A stretch of DNA of 64,000 nucleotides from Luminiphilus sp038106565 (GCA_038106565.1 JAYOEE010000006.1:16616-80615), one strand, 5' to 3'. Shown: positions 15,830-25,308, numbered from the stretch's first letter. The notes: generated by a model from the sequence alone, not told the origin. Translations and numbers: made by a program.

Positions 15830-17146
15830 TTAAGCAAGCTCGGTCAGAGATTCTCCCAATGCGCTGACCAGCGAAGTCATTTGCTCTCGCTCCATGACAA
15901 AGTGGGGCGCCAGTTGAATGGTGTCACCGCCATATCGAACCAGAAAACCCTTCTCCCACATTCTCATCGCGACCTCAAAGGGACGCCTGAGGGGCTCTCC
16001 CGGGTAAGGATCAAGGGTCAGTGCACCAGCGAAACCGAAATTTCGGACATCCCCTACGTGAGCCTTATCGGCCAGGGCGTCATGCAGTAATGCTTCCCAG
16101 AATGGCGCCTCGCGAGCAACTCGCTCAGGCAGCTGTTCTTCAACTAATAACTCTAAGGCTGCAAGGCCAGCTGCGCAGGCGACAGGATGGCCGGAATAGG
16201 TGTAGCCATGAGCGAACTCGAGGGCGTAGTCCGGCCCGCCCTGCGACATGAACGTGTCGTAAATCTCTGGCGTAGCAACCACGGCCCCCATCGGTACAGC
16301 GCCATTTGTAATCTGCTTTGCTAGATTCAGAATATCCGGCGTGACGCCGAAGGCTTCTGCTCCCGTATTGGCGCCGCATCGGCCAAGACCGGTTATCACC
16401 TCATCAAAGATCAGCAGGATGTCGTTTGCATCACACAAAGCGCGCAGACGCTGCAGATATCCAGCCGGAGGGGGAATGACTCCCGCTGATCCGGCCATCG
16501 GCTCGACGATCACCGCCGCGATAGTTGACGCGTCATGTAATGCAATCAGCTCGGCCAATTCATCGGCCAAGTGAGCGCCGAAATCCGGCATGCCGCGGCT
16601 GAACTGGTTCTCGGGCAGCATCGTGTGCCGGAGATGATCCACTTCGAGCGAGGGTCCAAAGGGCTTTCTGTTGGCGCCAATGCCCCCAACCGCGGTACCA
16701 CCATAGTTCACGCCGTGGTAACCCTTCTGTCGGCCAATAAAGCGCGTTTTGGCAGGCTGACCTTTGAGGCGCCAGTAGGCACGCGCCATCTTGAGAGACG
16801 TGTCGGCCGACTCCGAACCCGAGTTGGTGAAGAAAACATAATTGAGGTCGCCCGGCATCAGCTGTCTTAACCTGTCGGCCAACTCAAAGGCCTTGGGATG
16901 TCCAAACTGGAAGGGAGGAGCAAAATCAAGTGCCTCGATCTGCTCCGCTACTGCGGCGGTAATCTCTGCTCGACCGTGGCCCAAACCAGAGGTCCAGAGC
17001 CCCGAGTGACCGTCAAGAATCCGTCTACCCCGATCATCCGTAAACCATACATCCTGCGCGGCGACGATGATCCGCGGATCACGCTTAAATTGGCGGTTGC
17101 CGGTATAGGGCATCCAATAAGCGTCTAGGGGTAGCTGGTCAGACAT
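15830..17146 (-). CDS. bauA: Beta-alanine/omega-amino acid:pyruvate aminotransferase
   Basis: Class III PLP transaminase closely resembling the Pseudomonas BauA/omega-APT group, which transfers the amino group of beta-alanine to pyruvate, giving malonate semialdehyde and alanine. The 438-residue product shares the group's long characteristic blocks: LDAYWMPYTGNRQFKRDPRI, FFTNSGSESADTSLKMARAY, GYHGVNYGGTAVGGIGANRK and HGYTYSGHPVACAAG. Schiff-base Lys is in NLAKQITNGAVPMGA and the cofactor Asp in FDEVITGLGR. The start at 17146 (MSDQLPLDAYW) has an AGGAGG-like site. The usual partner, methylmalonate-semialdehyde dehydrogenase, is not adjacent, but a generic aldehyde dehydrogenase lies 4 kb away. 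Confidence 0.9.
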   Translation of the reverse strand: MSDQLPLDAYWMPYTGNRQFKRDPRIIVAAQDVWFTDDRGRRILDGHSGLWTSGLGHGRAEITAAVAEQIEALDFAPPFQFGHPKAFELADRLRQLMPGDLNYVFFTNSGSESADTSLKMARAYWRLKGQPAKTRFIGRQKGYHGVNYGGTAVGGIGANRKPFGPSLEVDHLRHTMLPENQFSRGMPDFGAHLADELAELIALHDASTIAAVIVEPMAGSAGVIPPPAGYLQRLRALCDANDILLIFDEVITGLGRCGANTGAEAFGVTPDILNLAKQITNGAVPMGAVVATPEIYDTFMSQGGPDYALEFAHGYTYSGHPVACAAGLAALELLVEEQLPERVAREAPFWEALLHDALADKAHVGDVRNFGFAGALTLDPYPGEPLRRPFEVAMRMWEKGFLVRYGGDTIQLAPHFVMEREQMTSLVSALGESLTELA

Positions 17147-17277
17147 GGTTCCTCCTGAGTGGACGCAGTGTAAACCCACCCAAGGGCGGGGACACTCCCC
17201 TTTTTGGGATAGATTCATGTACCGGGTACAAGTGACTCGATAACCTACAATTTTTTTCGATACGAGGAGAAGTCAAG

Positions 17278-17745
17278 ATGACAAAGCAGACCATGGCAGG
17301 TATCACACTGGCGGTGACACTTTTATCGGGTCCGTCGGTTGCTCACATAGAGCAGTCAGAACCCCTCCAGTCAATGCGACAGTCTTATTTTGCCCTGCTC
17401 GGCATGACCATTGCGCCAATGGGCGATATGGTGAAGGGTAAAATCGAGTGGGACGCCGCGCGGTTTGCCAATTGGGCTAACGACTTGCACCACGTGTCTC
17501 AGTTCGGCGTTGAACGCGGCTTCGCGCCCGGTACCGAGCAAGGGACAACACGTGCCAAGCCGGAAATATGGAACAACATGGATGACTTTCAAGACAAGCT
17601 AAACAATTTTCGCGCTGCCGCTGCTGAGCTTGCCGAAACCGCATCTGGTGGCGACCCGGACGCGATTCGCGAAAAATTTCTGGCAACAGGGGGCAGTTGC
17701 AAAGCCTGTCACGACGAATATAAGTCTCAGGATTACCTCTACTGA
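17278..17745 (+). CDS. Cytochrome c'
   Basis: Periplasmic class II c-type cytochrome with a four-helix bundle. The 155-residue product has a signal peptide (about 1-22) and the C-terminal haem motif CKACH (GGSCKACHDEYK), the position typical of cytochrome c'. The Arg often found near the distal face cannot be judged by eye. Known members bind nitric oxide and can protect against nitrosative stress. The gene has a GAGGAGA site before the ATG and is convergent with a cytochrome b561 gene, a common pairing, so electrons may reach it from the quinone pool through that membrane protein. Confidence 0.94.
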   Translation: MTKQTMAGITLAVTLLSGPSVAHIEQSEPLQSMRQSYFALLGMTIAPMGDMVKGKIEWDAARFANWANDLHHVSQFGVERGFAPGTEQGTTRAKPEIWNNMDDFQDKLNNFRAAAAELAETASGGDPDAIREKFLATGGSCKACHDEYKSQDYLY

Positions 17746-17761
17746 ACTCAATCAAACCCTC

Positions 17762-17774
17762 GCCGTGCGACGGC
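17762..17774. terminator. Short hairpin between convergent cytochrome genes
   Basis: GCCGT/ACGGC stem of five pairs with a 3-base loop in the 31-base space between the two convergent genes. There is no T-run, so terminator activity is uncertain. Confidence 0.3.
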
Positions 17775-17776
17775 AG

Positions 17777-18448
17777 TCAGTAGTAGCTGGGCGCTTCTGG
17801 CGCCAAGCGAATCAGGATCCATAGCAGCATAGCCGAGACCAGAAAAATGCCCCCCGCCATCCAGAATGGTCGGGGTGGCGAGGTCGATATTTTATGGGCT
17901 GCACTCCCTGACCACATCGCCTGAATCAGCGGCTCATGTCGGCGCCACTGATGCCAAGCGATCGCCGACAAGTGCAAGGCGATGAGGCACTGAAGTATCA
18001 GCCAGTTGAGTTTGTGCCACTCGGTCAGCTGACCCGACAAATCACCGACCCAGTAAGAAAAAGGACCCTCGAAGAGCAGATCGTCGCGACTGAACAAACC
18101 TGTTACTGCCTGAGTCAGCATGAAAATGAGCAGTGCGACGACAGATAGCGCACCCAGAGGGTTGTGCCCCGGGAACACCCCTCCAACGCGCACGTAGCGC
18201 CAAATGGCATGAGGCCCGCGCAAAAAAGTACTAAATCGCGACGACTCAGTACCCAACAGACCCCAAACGATTCGCGTGAGGATCAGGCACAGTAGCCCGT
18301 AACCCACCCACTCATGCAGATCCATATGGCCCTGCTCCCCGGTCCACCACATCAGCGCGATAGCAGGCGGAAGGCTCCAGTGGATCAGCCTGACAGCAAG
18401 GTCCCAAATCGGGTACGCCGGGGCACCTTCGACGGTGCGCTGGGTCAC
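17777..18448 (-). CDS. Cytochrome b561 family membrane protein
   Basis: Di-haem quinol-linked membrane cytochrome of the bacterial b561/Ni-Fe-hydrogenase b type. The 223-residue product begins with a cytoplasmic stretch (PAYPIWDLAVRLIHW) and has four to five transmembrane segments with spaced histidines (RLIHWSL, LHEWVGYG, LIALHLSAIAWH) suited to bind two haems, plus a C-terminal membrane anchor. The ATG overlaps the upstream amidohydrolase stop by four bases, so the two are one transcript. It is convergent with cytochrome c', its probable periplasmic partner. Confidence 0.9.
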   Translation of the reverse strand: MTQRTVEGAPAYPIWDLAVRLIHWSLPPAIALMWWTGEQGHMDLHEWVGYGLLCLILTRIVWGLLGTESSRFSTFLRGPHAIWRYVRVGGVFPGHNPLGALSVVALLIFMLTQAVTGLFSRDDLLFEGPFSYWVGDLSGQLTEWHKLNWLILQCLIALHLSAIAWHQWRRHEPLIQAMWSGSAAHKISTSPPRPFWMAGGIFLVSAMLLWILIRLAPEAPSYY

Positions 18449-19773
18449 TGACCCAGCAGTTCCAATAGCGCAGACACCGAGGCTTCAACGCCCATTGTGA
18501 CAGAAGCCTCGGGGGCAATTTTGAACAGGGGCGAATGATGCGAGGGAACGGGGGCTCCGCCGCTCTGCTCGCGAGCGAAATCCTCAGGAGGTGTTCCTCC
18601 CACAGCGAAATATAAGCTAGGGATGTAGGGGTCGACCGTAAAAAAGGGAAAATCCTCTGCTCCCATACCCAATCTCTCGCCCGAGAACAGCACCCCCTCT
18701 CCGAATTGTCCGGTCCATGTCGCGATAATTCGCTCGGTCAACGCCTTGTCATTCAGCGTAGGCGGCACACTCTCGTCAGACACCACCACGCGCGGCAAAC
18801 GATCTTCGGGCAGGCCCGCGACCCGGCCCATATTTTCCGCAACGCGCTTGATACCATCGAGCAGTAATTCGCGGTCATCCGCTGACTCACTTCTCACGGT
18901 CAATTGCAAATGGGCCGAATCTGAAATGATGTTGTGCTTGGTACCACTGTGAAAAGCGCCAACGGTAATCACTCCCGGGCGCCTCGGTGGCAGTGTTCTA
19001 CTGACCACCGTCTGCAAAGCCATCACAATTTGCGAGCCCAACACCACAGGGTCAACACCACGATGCGGAGATGCCCCATGCGCTCCCACACCCGACACAT
19101 AAATATCGACTGTATCTGCCCCGGAATAAGGGGACTCGACTGAAGCACCCAGCATGCCCGTTGGCATGGACGAAGTGACATGGAAGGCCATCGCATAGTC
19201 AGGCTGACCAAATCGAGGCCACAAATCATCTGCTCGCATGGCAGCAGCACCCAGCACGCGCTCTTCCGCCGGCTGGCCGATCAGCATCAGCGTGCCCTGC
19301 CATTGATCACGCTTTTCTACCATGAGCTGCGCCGTTCCGACGAGGCTGGTGATGTGCACGTCGTGGCCGCAGGCGTGCATAACAAAGACTTCATTACCGT
19401 TCGGGTCGATCTGTGTGGCCCTGGAGGCGTAGCTCAGACCCGATTTCTCCTCTACCGGCAGCCCGTCCATATCGGCCCTGAACATGACAAGAGGCCCTTC
19501 TCCATTTTCAAGCAAGGCGACAATTCCAGTGCCGCCCACACCGCGGTGCACGGTATAACCCAGCACCTCCAACTCGTCTGCCAATCGCTTGGCTGTCTGG
19601 TGCTCCATTGTCGAAAGCTCTGGATTCTGATGAAAATACAGAAACAGGTCACGCAACTTGGAATCGTAGACGGCGCTCGCGTCCTCGGCCAAACTTCCAG
19701 CCATCGCAACCGAGACCAGTAGCATGGAGATCACAGTCAAACTCAATTTTGCGGCGAAAAAAGCGGATCTCAT
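18445..19773 (-). CDS. Exported M20 family amidohydrolase
   Basis: Zinc-dependent amidohydrolase of the M20D group, related to hippurate and N-acyl-amino-acid hydrolases. Motifs include FRADMDGLPVEEKSG, the metal site HACGHDVHI, and a C-terminal GMGAEDFPFF. The start is set at 19773, where MRSAFFAAKLSLTVISMLLV forms a signal peptide with a GGAGAGAAG site just upstream; the frame is open further but without support. The product is then 442 residues and likely periplasmic. It overlaps the b561 gene by four bases, an association with no obvious biochemical link. The substrate is probably an N-acyl amino acid or peptide. Confidence 0.9.
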   Translation of the reverse strand: MRSAFFAAKLSLTVISMLLVSVAMAGSLAEDASAVYDSKLRDLFLYFHQNPELSTMEHQTAKRLADELEVLGYTVHRGVGGTGIVALLENGEGPLVMFRADMDGLPVEEKSGLSYASRATQIDPNGNEVFVMHACGHDVHITSLVGTAQLMVEKRDQWQGTLMLIGQPAEERVLGAAAMRADDLWPRFGQPDYAMAFHVTSSMPTGMLGASVESPYSGADTVDIYVSGVGAHGASPHRGVDPVVLGSQIVMALQTVVSRTLPPRRPGVITVGAFHSGTKHNIISDSAHLQLTVRSESADDRELLLDGIKRVAENMGRVAGLPEDRLPRVVVSDESVPPTLNDKALTERIIATWTGQFGEGVLFSGERLGMGAEDFPFFTVDPYIPSLYFAVGGTPPEDFAREQSGGAPVPSHHSPLFKIAPEASVTMGVEASVSALLELLGQ

Positions 19774-19904
19774 AAGCTTCTCTCCAATGAAATAACAGCG
19801 CATGATCATACCCCAGAAACGCCTTGGCGATTGGCTACAGCATTGCAGATTTAAGGCGCACGGGTTAGTGTCTCCGCGCCCGCGCCCCGCAAGCGGGATC
19901 AAAT

Positions 19905-20471
19905 ATGCCCCACGGCGCTGAAGCAGCCAGTCGGATGGAACATCGCCAGATGAACAGCGAACAAATTAGAGAGAAATTTGGCAGTTACCATGTGGAAGTG
20001 CTGCATCAGGATGAGGGTAGCCGTGTGGCGAGCCTTTATTCCACTCATGATGAACAGGCGATCTGTAGAACGCTGGCGGTCACCTGTTTCCGGCGGCCAT
20101 TAGATCAATCGCTGACTGAGGCTGACAGGCTGATTCGGCAGGGTCAGAGTATCGGTAGCACATTATCAGACGCGGGACTGCTACTTGATCGAGCCGTTCT
20201 CGCAGAGGCATCCGTCGCATCTGGCGCGGCATTTGAGAAGCTCACTGGCGCGTCCGTCAAAGCCGGTGCCACAATTTATCTGCGCGTCTATCAGCTGAGC
20301 GCTGGCAAGGACCCGACAATACTGAGGCCTTATGCGGTCATCGCCGAGGCGCATCACCCTGAGCACATACCTCCGGAATCGCTACTACCTGACCAAGCCT
20401 CTCTAAGCACTGACGCATGGGACACGCTATCGCTAGCGGCTATGAGCAAACTCCTCTCTGCGCTGAATTGA
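19905..20471 (+). CDS. Conserved-looking protein of unknown function
   Basis: A soluble protein of up to 188 residues that I do not recognise. An internal ATG at 19950 (MNSEQIREKFGSYHVEVLHQ) gives 173 residues and looks like the natural beginning. The sequence has mixed alpha/beta character, with RVASLYSTHDEQAICRTLAV early and GATIYLRVYQLSAGKD later, and no signal peptide or transmembrane segment. The frame is clean, on the opposite strand to both neighbours, and convergent with the DUF442 gene by 18 bases. Confidence that it is a gene is good; function is unknown. Confidence 0.7.
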   Translation: MPHGAEAASRMEHRQMNSEQIREKFGSYHVEVLHQDEGSRVASLYSTHDEQAICRTLAVTCFRRPLDQSLTEADRLIRQGQSIGSTLSDAGLLLDRAVLAEASVASGAAFEKLTGASVKAGATIYLRVYQLSAGKDPTILRPYAVIAEAHHPEHIPPESLLPDQASLSTDAWDTLSLAAMSKLLSALN

Positions 20472-20489
20472 GCAAGCACTCGCTTTGCG

Positions 20490-20888
20490 CTATCGCGCGA
20501 CCATACTCAGGTCAAAACCAATTTCTCGTGCTATGCCCACTGCCTGGTCACGGTCTTCCGGTGCTCTGGACGCTACCCAGAGATTCGCGCATCGCGTACC
20601 CGTCCGACAGTAAGCCAATACTTTCTGGTTGGGGTCATCAAAGAGTTCTCCCAAGCCCTCCAGATCCGGGCCTGGAAAGTTCATGGCGTTGACGGGGTAA
20701 CGCACGAACAGAAGCCCAGCCTCCCGACAAGCTGCTTCAATGTGATCCATGCTACTTTGATCAGCAGCTTCTCCGTCAGGGCGGTTGCAGACAACCGAGG
20801 TAAAACCTTGATCTGACAATACGGCTATGTCTTGAGCGGTGATCTGGCCGGATACCGAGAGCGTGTCAGTCAGTTGAAACATGGGCAT
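20490..20888 (-). CDS. TIGR01244/DUF442 phosphatase-like protein
   Basis: Small protein of the DUF442 family, a cysteine-phosphatase fold also found fused to beta-lactamase-like hydrolases in sulfide and persulfide metabolism. The 132-residue product shows the P-loop nucleophile in YCRTGTRCANLW and the family segment FTSVVCNRPDGE. It is a stand-alone domain here, without the lactamase partner. Its ATG is preceded by an AGAGG-like site. The neighbour purC lies 42 bases upstream on the same strand. The physiological substrate is not known. Confidence 0.88.
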   Translation of the reverse strand: MPMFQLTDTLSVSGQITAQDIAVLSDQGFTSVVCNRPDGEAADQSSMDHIEAACREAGLLFVRYPVNAMNFPGPDLEGLGELFDDPNQKVLAYCRTGTRCANLWVASRAPEDRDQAVGIAREIGFDLSMVAR

Positions 20889-20930
20889 GTTTAAATTCCT
20901 CTGTTGTTATCGTCATGTTGGCTGCTCCCG

Positions 20931-22094
20931 CTAAACGTTGGCCAATCCCAACTCATGCTCCAGCACGTTCATCATAGTCTCCAGAGGTCGATCTGGAGCA
21001 GCCACAGGTTCACCAATAATACGCTCCGCCACTGAAAGATATGTTTCGGAGAGCGTGTACAGCATGGAGGCGGGTAATGCGTGCTCCGCCGCGAACTGCT
21101 TTCTCTCGGGAAATCGTTTCGGATCCAGCAATAAATCGGGATCGTTCACGTGCCGCAAAAGCGCCTGGCGGAATTCTTCTTTGCTGTTTTCAACCACACT
21201 CCCCCCTCGATATGCAACGGCGTCCCACATGCGGGAAGAATCAGGCGTACCCACTTCGTCCATGTAAATCAGGGATGAGTTGCCCTCAGCGTCACGCGCG
21301 TAACCGAACTCGAACTTGGTATCCACTAGCATTAGCTCCAGGGAGTCTAAGTGTTCCGCTATGAGTTCAACGCCCTGCTTGAGCAATACCTCATACAAAT
21401 CGACGTCAGTCTCAGCATGAAAACCAAATGCTTGCCAGTGCTGTTTCAGCTGTTCTCGAGAGACATTGGCATCGTCAATTTCAGGAACGCCTGCAAGACC
21501 GGTCATCACGCCTTTCGTGGAGGGTGTTACCAGCGTCTCTCGCAGGCGCTGATCCCGATGGAGATTTTCAGGAAGACGGATACCACAGAAGCTGCGTTCC
21601 CCCTTCTCGTACGCTCGCCACATGGAGCCTGTAATAAACCGCCGAGCGATGGCCTCAATCATGACCGGTTCAGCGCGCTGGACAATCCACATCAGGGGAT
21701 GGGGCACCTCGAGGATATGGCTGCGGGCCAAGCCGTGCTTCTGGAATGCTTGAAACCAGTATTGAGAGATGGCATTCAGGGCCGCTCCCTTCCCGGGCAC
21801 CCCGGCAAGGCCGCCCTCTCCATGCCAGATACAATCAAATGCCGAGATGCGGTCGCTGATCACCATCACGGCAAGCTGTGCATCAGCAGCCACGTCATAG
21901 CCGCGCTGTCTAATTAAACGCGCGCTATCCTCATCGGTCAGCCAATAAACTGAACGCACCTTGCCCGAGTGAACAGGGCCCTTGGTCCGAATCGGTAACG
22001 AATCATTTTTGGCAAGAACAGCTGAACTCACGACCCCAAATCCTGCGCGCTTGGCATTGCGAGCAGTTTTGCTCAAAATGCCCGCCGTTGTCAC
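20931..22094 (-). CDS. purC: SAICAR synthase, long form
   Basis: Catalyses the ATP-dependent joining of aspartate to CAIR in de novo purine synthesis. The 387-residue product is the long gammaproteobacterial type, with SGKVRSVYWLTD near the N-terminus, the signature ISDRISAFDCIWHGE, and the acidic LMLVDTKFEFGYARD metal/nucleotide motif. About 30 N-terminal residues before PIRTKGPVHSGK are not typical, so the true start may be internal. The TonB receptor gene is divergent with only 37 bases between starts, implying overlapping promoters. Confidence 0.93.
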   Translation of the reverse strand: MTTAGILSKTARNAKRAGFGVVSSAVLAKNDSLPIRTKGPVHSGKVRSVYWLTDEDSARLIRQRGYDVAADAQLAVMVISDRISAFDCIWHGEGGLAGVPGKGAALNAISQYWFQAFQKHGLARSHILEVPHPLMWIVQRAEPVMIEAIARRFITGSMWRAYEKGERSFCGIRLPENLHRDQRLRETLVTPSTKGVMTGLAGVPEIDDANVSREQLKQHWQAFGFHAETDVDLYEVLLKQGVELIAEHLDSLELMLVDTKFEFGYARDAEGNSSLIYMDEVGTPDSSRMWDAVAYRGGSVVENSKEEFRQALLRHVNDPDLLLDPKRFPERKQFAAEHALPASMLYTLSETYLSVAERIIGEPVAAPDRPLETMMNVLEHELGLANV

Positions 22095-22131
22095 TTCCTG
22101 TCTTAGTCAACACTAACCAAGGACTACCTAC

Positions 22132-24198
22132 ATGTTCCCGCTCCGCTGGTCTCAGGGTAAGCGAATATCATCTTGTATCGCGTTGGCCTCCATTTTGGTA
22201 GCCAACCCGGCGGTGAGCAGCGAAAGTGTTGATGACGAAGCCGTGCTGGAAACCGTCATCGTCACGGCCTCAAGGAGTGATCAAGCGGGCGCAGACCTGG
22301 CGATCGCCTGGGCTACTCTCAGCGAAGACGTGATAGCCAGGGTGGCCGCGCAACACAGCAACCAGTTATTCAATCGCGTCTCCGGCGCATGGGTGAGCCG
22401 CGGCAACGGACAGGAGTCGCTCATCTCTTTGAGGTCCCCTGTACTCACCGGCGCTGGAAGCTGTGGCGCATTCATGACAGCGCAAGACGGCATCAGCTTG
22501 CGCGCGCCGGGCTTTTGCAATGTCAATCAACTCTTCGATGCCAACCTGCTTCAGGCAGGCAGGGTCGAGGTCCTCAAGGGACCCGCGGCCGTCGTGTTTG
22601 GTTCGAATGCGCTGCACGGCATTATCAATGTGATTTCTCGCCCTGTGGCGACCACCCCCAACCAGATCAAGCTTGAAGCCGGCTCCAGAGACTATTATCG
22701 ACTCTCCGCCAGCGGATCTTGGGACAGCGTCGCCCTGGCTGCGCAAGCAAGCGATTATGGTGGCTATCAGGATGCCTCCGGCTACAGCCAACAAAAAGCC
22801 ACCTTCAAGATCGATCATCAATGGGACGAATGGCGACTCGATGGCGCTTTAGAGGGCAGTCATCTGGAGCAGGAAACCGCTGGATATATTCAAGGATTTG
22901 AGGCTTACGAGAGTGACAGCGCCAGCGAAGCAAACCCGAATCCTGAAGCCTACCGTAACGCGTGGTCGGGCAGAGGCCATCTGGGCTTTATCCGCCAACT
23001 GAATAGCGCCACCGACCTGACGCTACGGCCCTATTGGCGCAGTAACAGCATGACATTCTTGCAACATTACCTCCCATGGCAAGCGACGGAAACCAATCGA
23101 CACCAGAGTATTGGAATTCAGGCATCTGCCTCGGGGCTGCGAGGCTCAACAGGCTGGCTTATCGGTGCGGATGTCGACCGTACACACGGCAGTTTGCTGG
23201 AGACGCAGGAGCGTTTCTTTAGCCCGAATCAGCCTGATGGGACTCATTACGACTATGAGGTAGATGCCGACACCGCGGCCGCCTTTTCGCAAATCAACTG
23301 GTCAATCGATGATCGCTGGCATGTCGACGCAGGCTTGCGATACGAATCCACTCGCTACGACTATCGCAACCAAGTCGAGGATGGCCCCGCCTGCGCCCCC
23401 AGCGCCAGTGCTTGCCGGTTCTATCGCCCGTCGAGCAGTGTCGATCGATTTAGCGACTGGATGGGCAATCTAGCGCTCAGCTATCGTTCAGATGCGGGCG
23501 TGCTCTTCTGGAGATGGGCTAGAGGCTTCCGCATACCCCAAACTGCTGAGCTTTACCGACTTCAATCTGGTCAGCAGCTTGCCAGTATTGATTCCGAGAC
23601 CGGCGACAGTTTGGAATTGGGCTTGCGCCGGCAAGTGGGCAACTTGGACTATGACCTCTCTCTGTACTGGATGCACAAGGACAACGTGATTTTTCAGGAT
23701 CGTGATCGGTACAACGTATCGGGAGCCGAAACTTCACACCGGGGTATTGAGGCGTCCCTTCGATGGCAGCTTTCTGACATATGGTCCGCATCGGCAAACG
23801 GTAGCTATGCTAGGCACCGCTATGACAGCGATATTCAACTGCTGGGCTCGCGGGGCAGCATAGAGGGTAATGACATTGATACAGCACCCAAACACTTCGG
23901 GTCAGTGCAACTGCTCGCCGATTTTTCGACAATTGGCCTTCCTGTTTCGAGCGAAATAGAGTGGCTGTGGGTGGCCAAATACTGGGTTGACCCAAACAAT
24001 GAGCACCAATACGACGGGCATCAACTGCTGAATCTGAGGGCGGCTTGGACGGTAACGCCCAAGCTGACGGTCACCGTGGTCGCCACCAACTTACTCGACG
24101 AGGGCTACGCGGAACGGGCCGACTTCGGCTTTGGAAATTATCGCTACTTTGTGGGTGAACCAAGAAGCGCGGTGATTGGGCTTACCCTGAGCCTTTGA
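22132..24198 (+). CDS. TonB-dependent outer-membrane receptor
   Basis: Energised outer-membrane transporter for a large or scarce ligand. The 688-residue product has a signal peptide (about 1-28), a TonB-box-like start of the plug (ETVIVTASRS, 40-49), the plug motif VEVLKGPAAVVFGSNALHG (about 146-164), and a 22-strand barrel ending in FVGEPRSAVIGLTLSL with the terminal hydrophobic/aromatic pattern. The plug holds two cysteines (111 and 129) that could form a disulfide, and a barrel loop holds another pair (ACAPSASACRF). The ligand is unknown; no siderophore genes adjoin it. Confidence 0.93.
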   Translation: MFPLRWSQGKRISSCIALASILVANPAVSSESVDDEAVLETVIVTASRSDQAGADLAIAWATLSEDVIARVAAQHSNQLFNRVSGAWVSRGNGQESLISLRSPVLTGAGSCGAFMTAQDGISLRAPGFCNVNQLFDANLLQAGRVEVLKGPAAVVFGSNALHGIINVISRPVATTPNQIKLEAGSRDYYRLSASGSWDSVALAAQASDYGGYQDASGYSQQKATFKIDHQWDEWRLDGALEGSHLEQETAGYIQGFEAYESDSASEANPNPEAYRNAWSGRGHLGFIRQLNSATDLTLRPYWRSNSMTFLQHYLPWQATETNRHQSIGIQASASGLRGSTGWLIGADVDRTHGSLLETQERFFSPNQPDGTHYDYEVDADTAAAFSQINWSIDDRWHVDAGLRYESTRYDYRNQVEDGPACAPSASACRFYRPSSSVDRFSDWMGNLALSYRSDAGVLFWRWARGFRIPQTAELYRLQSGQQLASIDSETGDSLELGLRRQVGNLDYDLSLYWMHKDNVIFQDRDRYNVSGAETSHRGIEASLRWQLSDIWSASANGSYARHRYDSDIQLLGSRGSIEGNDIDTAPKHFGSVQLLADFSTIGLPVSSEIEWLWVAKYWVDPNNEHQYDGHQLLNLRAAWTVTPKLTVTVVATNLLDEGYAERADFGFGNYRYFVGEPRSAVIGLTLSL

Positions 24199-24284
24199 GT
24201 ATCCCTCAAGCAACGCGACTCTGGCTCCTCAGATCTACAGCCTTTGCAACCGCTGATGCAGACGATGGGCGGAAAGACCTCGCA

Positions 24285-25292
24285 TTACGCGTATTTTCGC
24301 AAACCCACGGCTGAACGGACCTTTTCGAGTAGCGCCTGACTCTTGGAGCGCAACCGCGCGGCGCCTGTTTGCAGGATCCCCTCGACTTCCGCGGGATTTG
24401 CCATCAGCCGCTCATAGATCTCCCGGGCCGGAGCCAGCTCGTCGTTGATGCGCTCGAACAACTGCTTTTTCGCCTCTCCCCAGGCAATGCCGTCCGCGAA
24501 CGCATCCCGCATGCGCTCCCGCTCTTTGGTATCTGCGAACGCGCACCAAATTTGAAACACCGCTGAATCGTTGGTGTCCTTTGGATCGCCGGGCTCGAGT
24601 AAGTTGGTCTTGATCTTGTTAATGGATTTTTGAAGTTGCTTGGGCGTCCCAAAAAGCGGGATGGTATTGCCATAACTCTTGCTCATTTTTCGCCCGTCCA
24701 AGCCTTGCAGTATGGCTACTTGCTCATCCACGACCGCTTCGGGAAGGGTGAATACCTCTCCATAGTGGTGGTTAAACCGTTGCGCGATATCACGAGCCAT
24801 CTCAACATGCTGAATCTGATCGCGACCCACTGGCACCTGATGGGCGTTAAAGATGAGGATATCGGCGGCCATCAGTATCGGATAAGAAAACAGTCCCATG
24901 GTGATCCCAAAATCAGGATCTTCACCCGCTTCCTCGTTGGCCTGCACCGCTGCTTTATAAGCATGCGCCCGATTCATGAGCCCTTTTGCAGCAGAACAAC
25001 TCAGCACCCAGCTCAGCTCTGTGATCTCTGGGATATCTGACTGCCGGTAGAAGAAGGCTTTTTCTGGATCCAGACCCAGTGCGAGCCAGGTGGCCGCGAT
25101 CTCCCGACTGGACTGCGCCACCTGATCCGGATTTTGATTTTTGATCAGCGCGTGAAAATCGGCCAGAAACAGATAGGCCTCGACATCCGGATCCCGCGAG
25201 GCTGCAATGGCCGGCCGGATGGCGCCAACATAATTGCCCAGATGTGGTGTCCCTGTAGTGGTAATGCCCGTCAGGACCCGAACTGCGCTCAT
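24285..25292 (-). CDS. trpS: Tryptophanyl-tRNA synthetase
   Basis: Class I aminoacyl-tRNA synthetase charging tRNA-Trp. The 335-residue length fits bacterial TrpS. The HIGH-type signature is TPHLGNYVG near the N-terminus and the KMSKS loop is intact (GRKMSKSYGN). Substrate-pocket region MGLFSYPILMAADIL is also typical. The start ATG at 25292 is 16 bases after the apeB stop upstream on the same strand. No leader peptide or T-box-like element is seen, as expected for this group. Confidence 0.97.
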   Translation of the reverse strand: MSAVRVLTGITTTGTPHLGNYVGAIRPAIAASRDPDVEAYLFLADFHALIKNQNPDQVAQSSREIAATWLALGLDPEKAFFYRQSDIPEITELSWVLSCSAAKGLMNRAHAYKAAVQANEEAGEDPDFGITMGLFSYPILMAADILIFNAHQVPVGRDQIQHVEMARDIAQRFNHHYGEVFTLPEAVVDEQVAILQGLDGRKMSKSYGNTIPLFGTPKQLQKSINKIKTNLLEPGDPKDTNDSAVFQIWCAFADTKERERMRDAFADGIAWGEAKKQLFERINDELAPAREIYERLMANPAEVEGILQTGAARLRSKSQALLEKVRSAVGLRKYA

Positions 25293-25308
25293 ATCGCTCT
25301 CTCCATCA

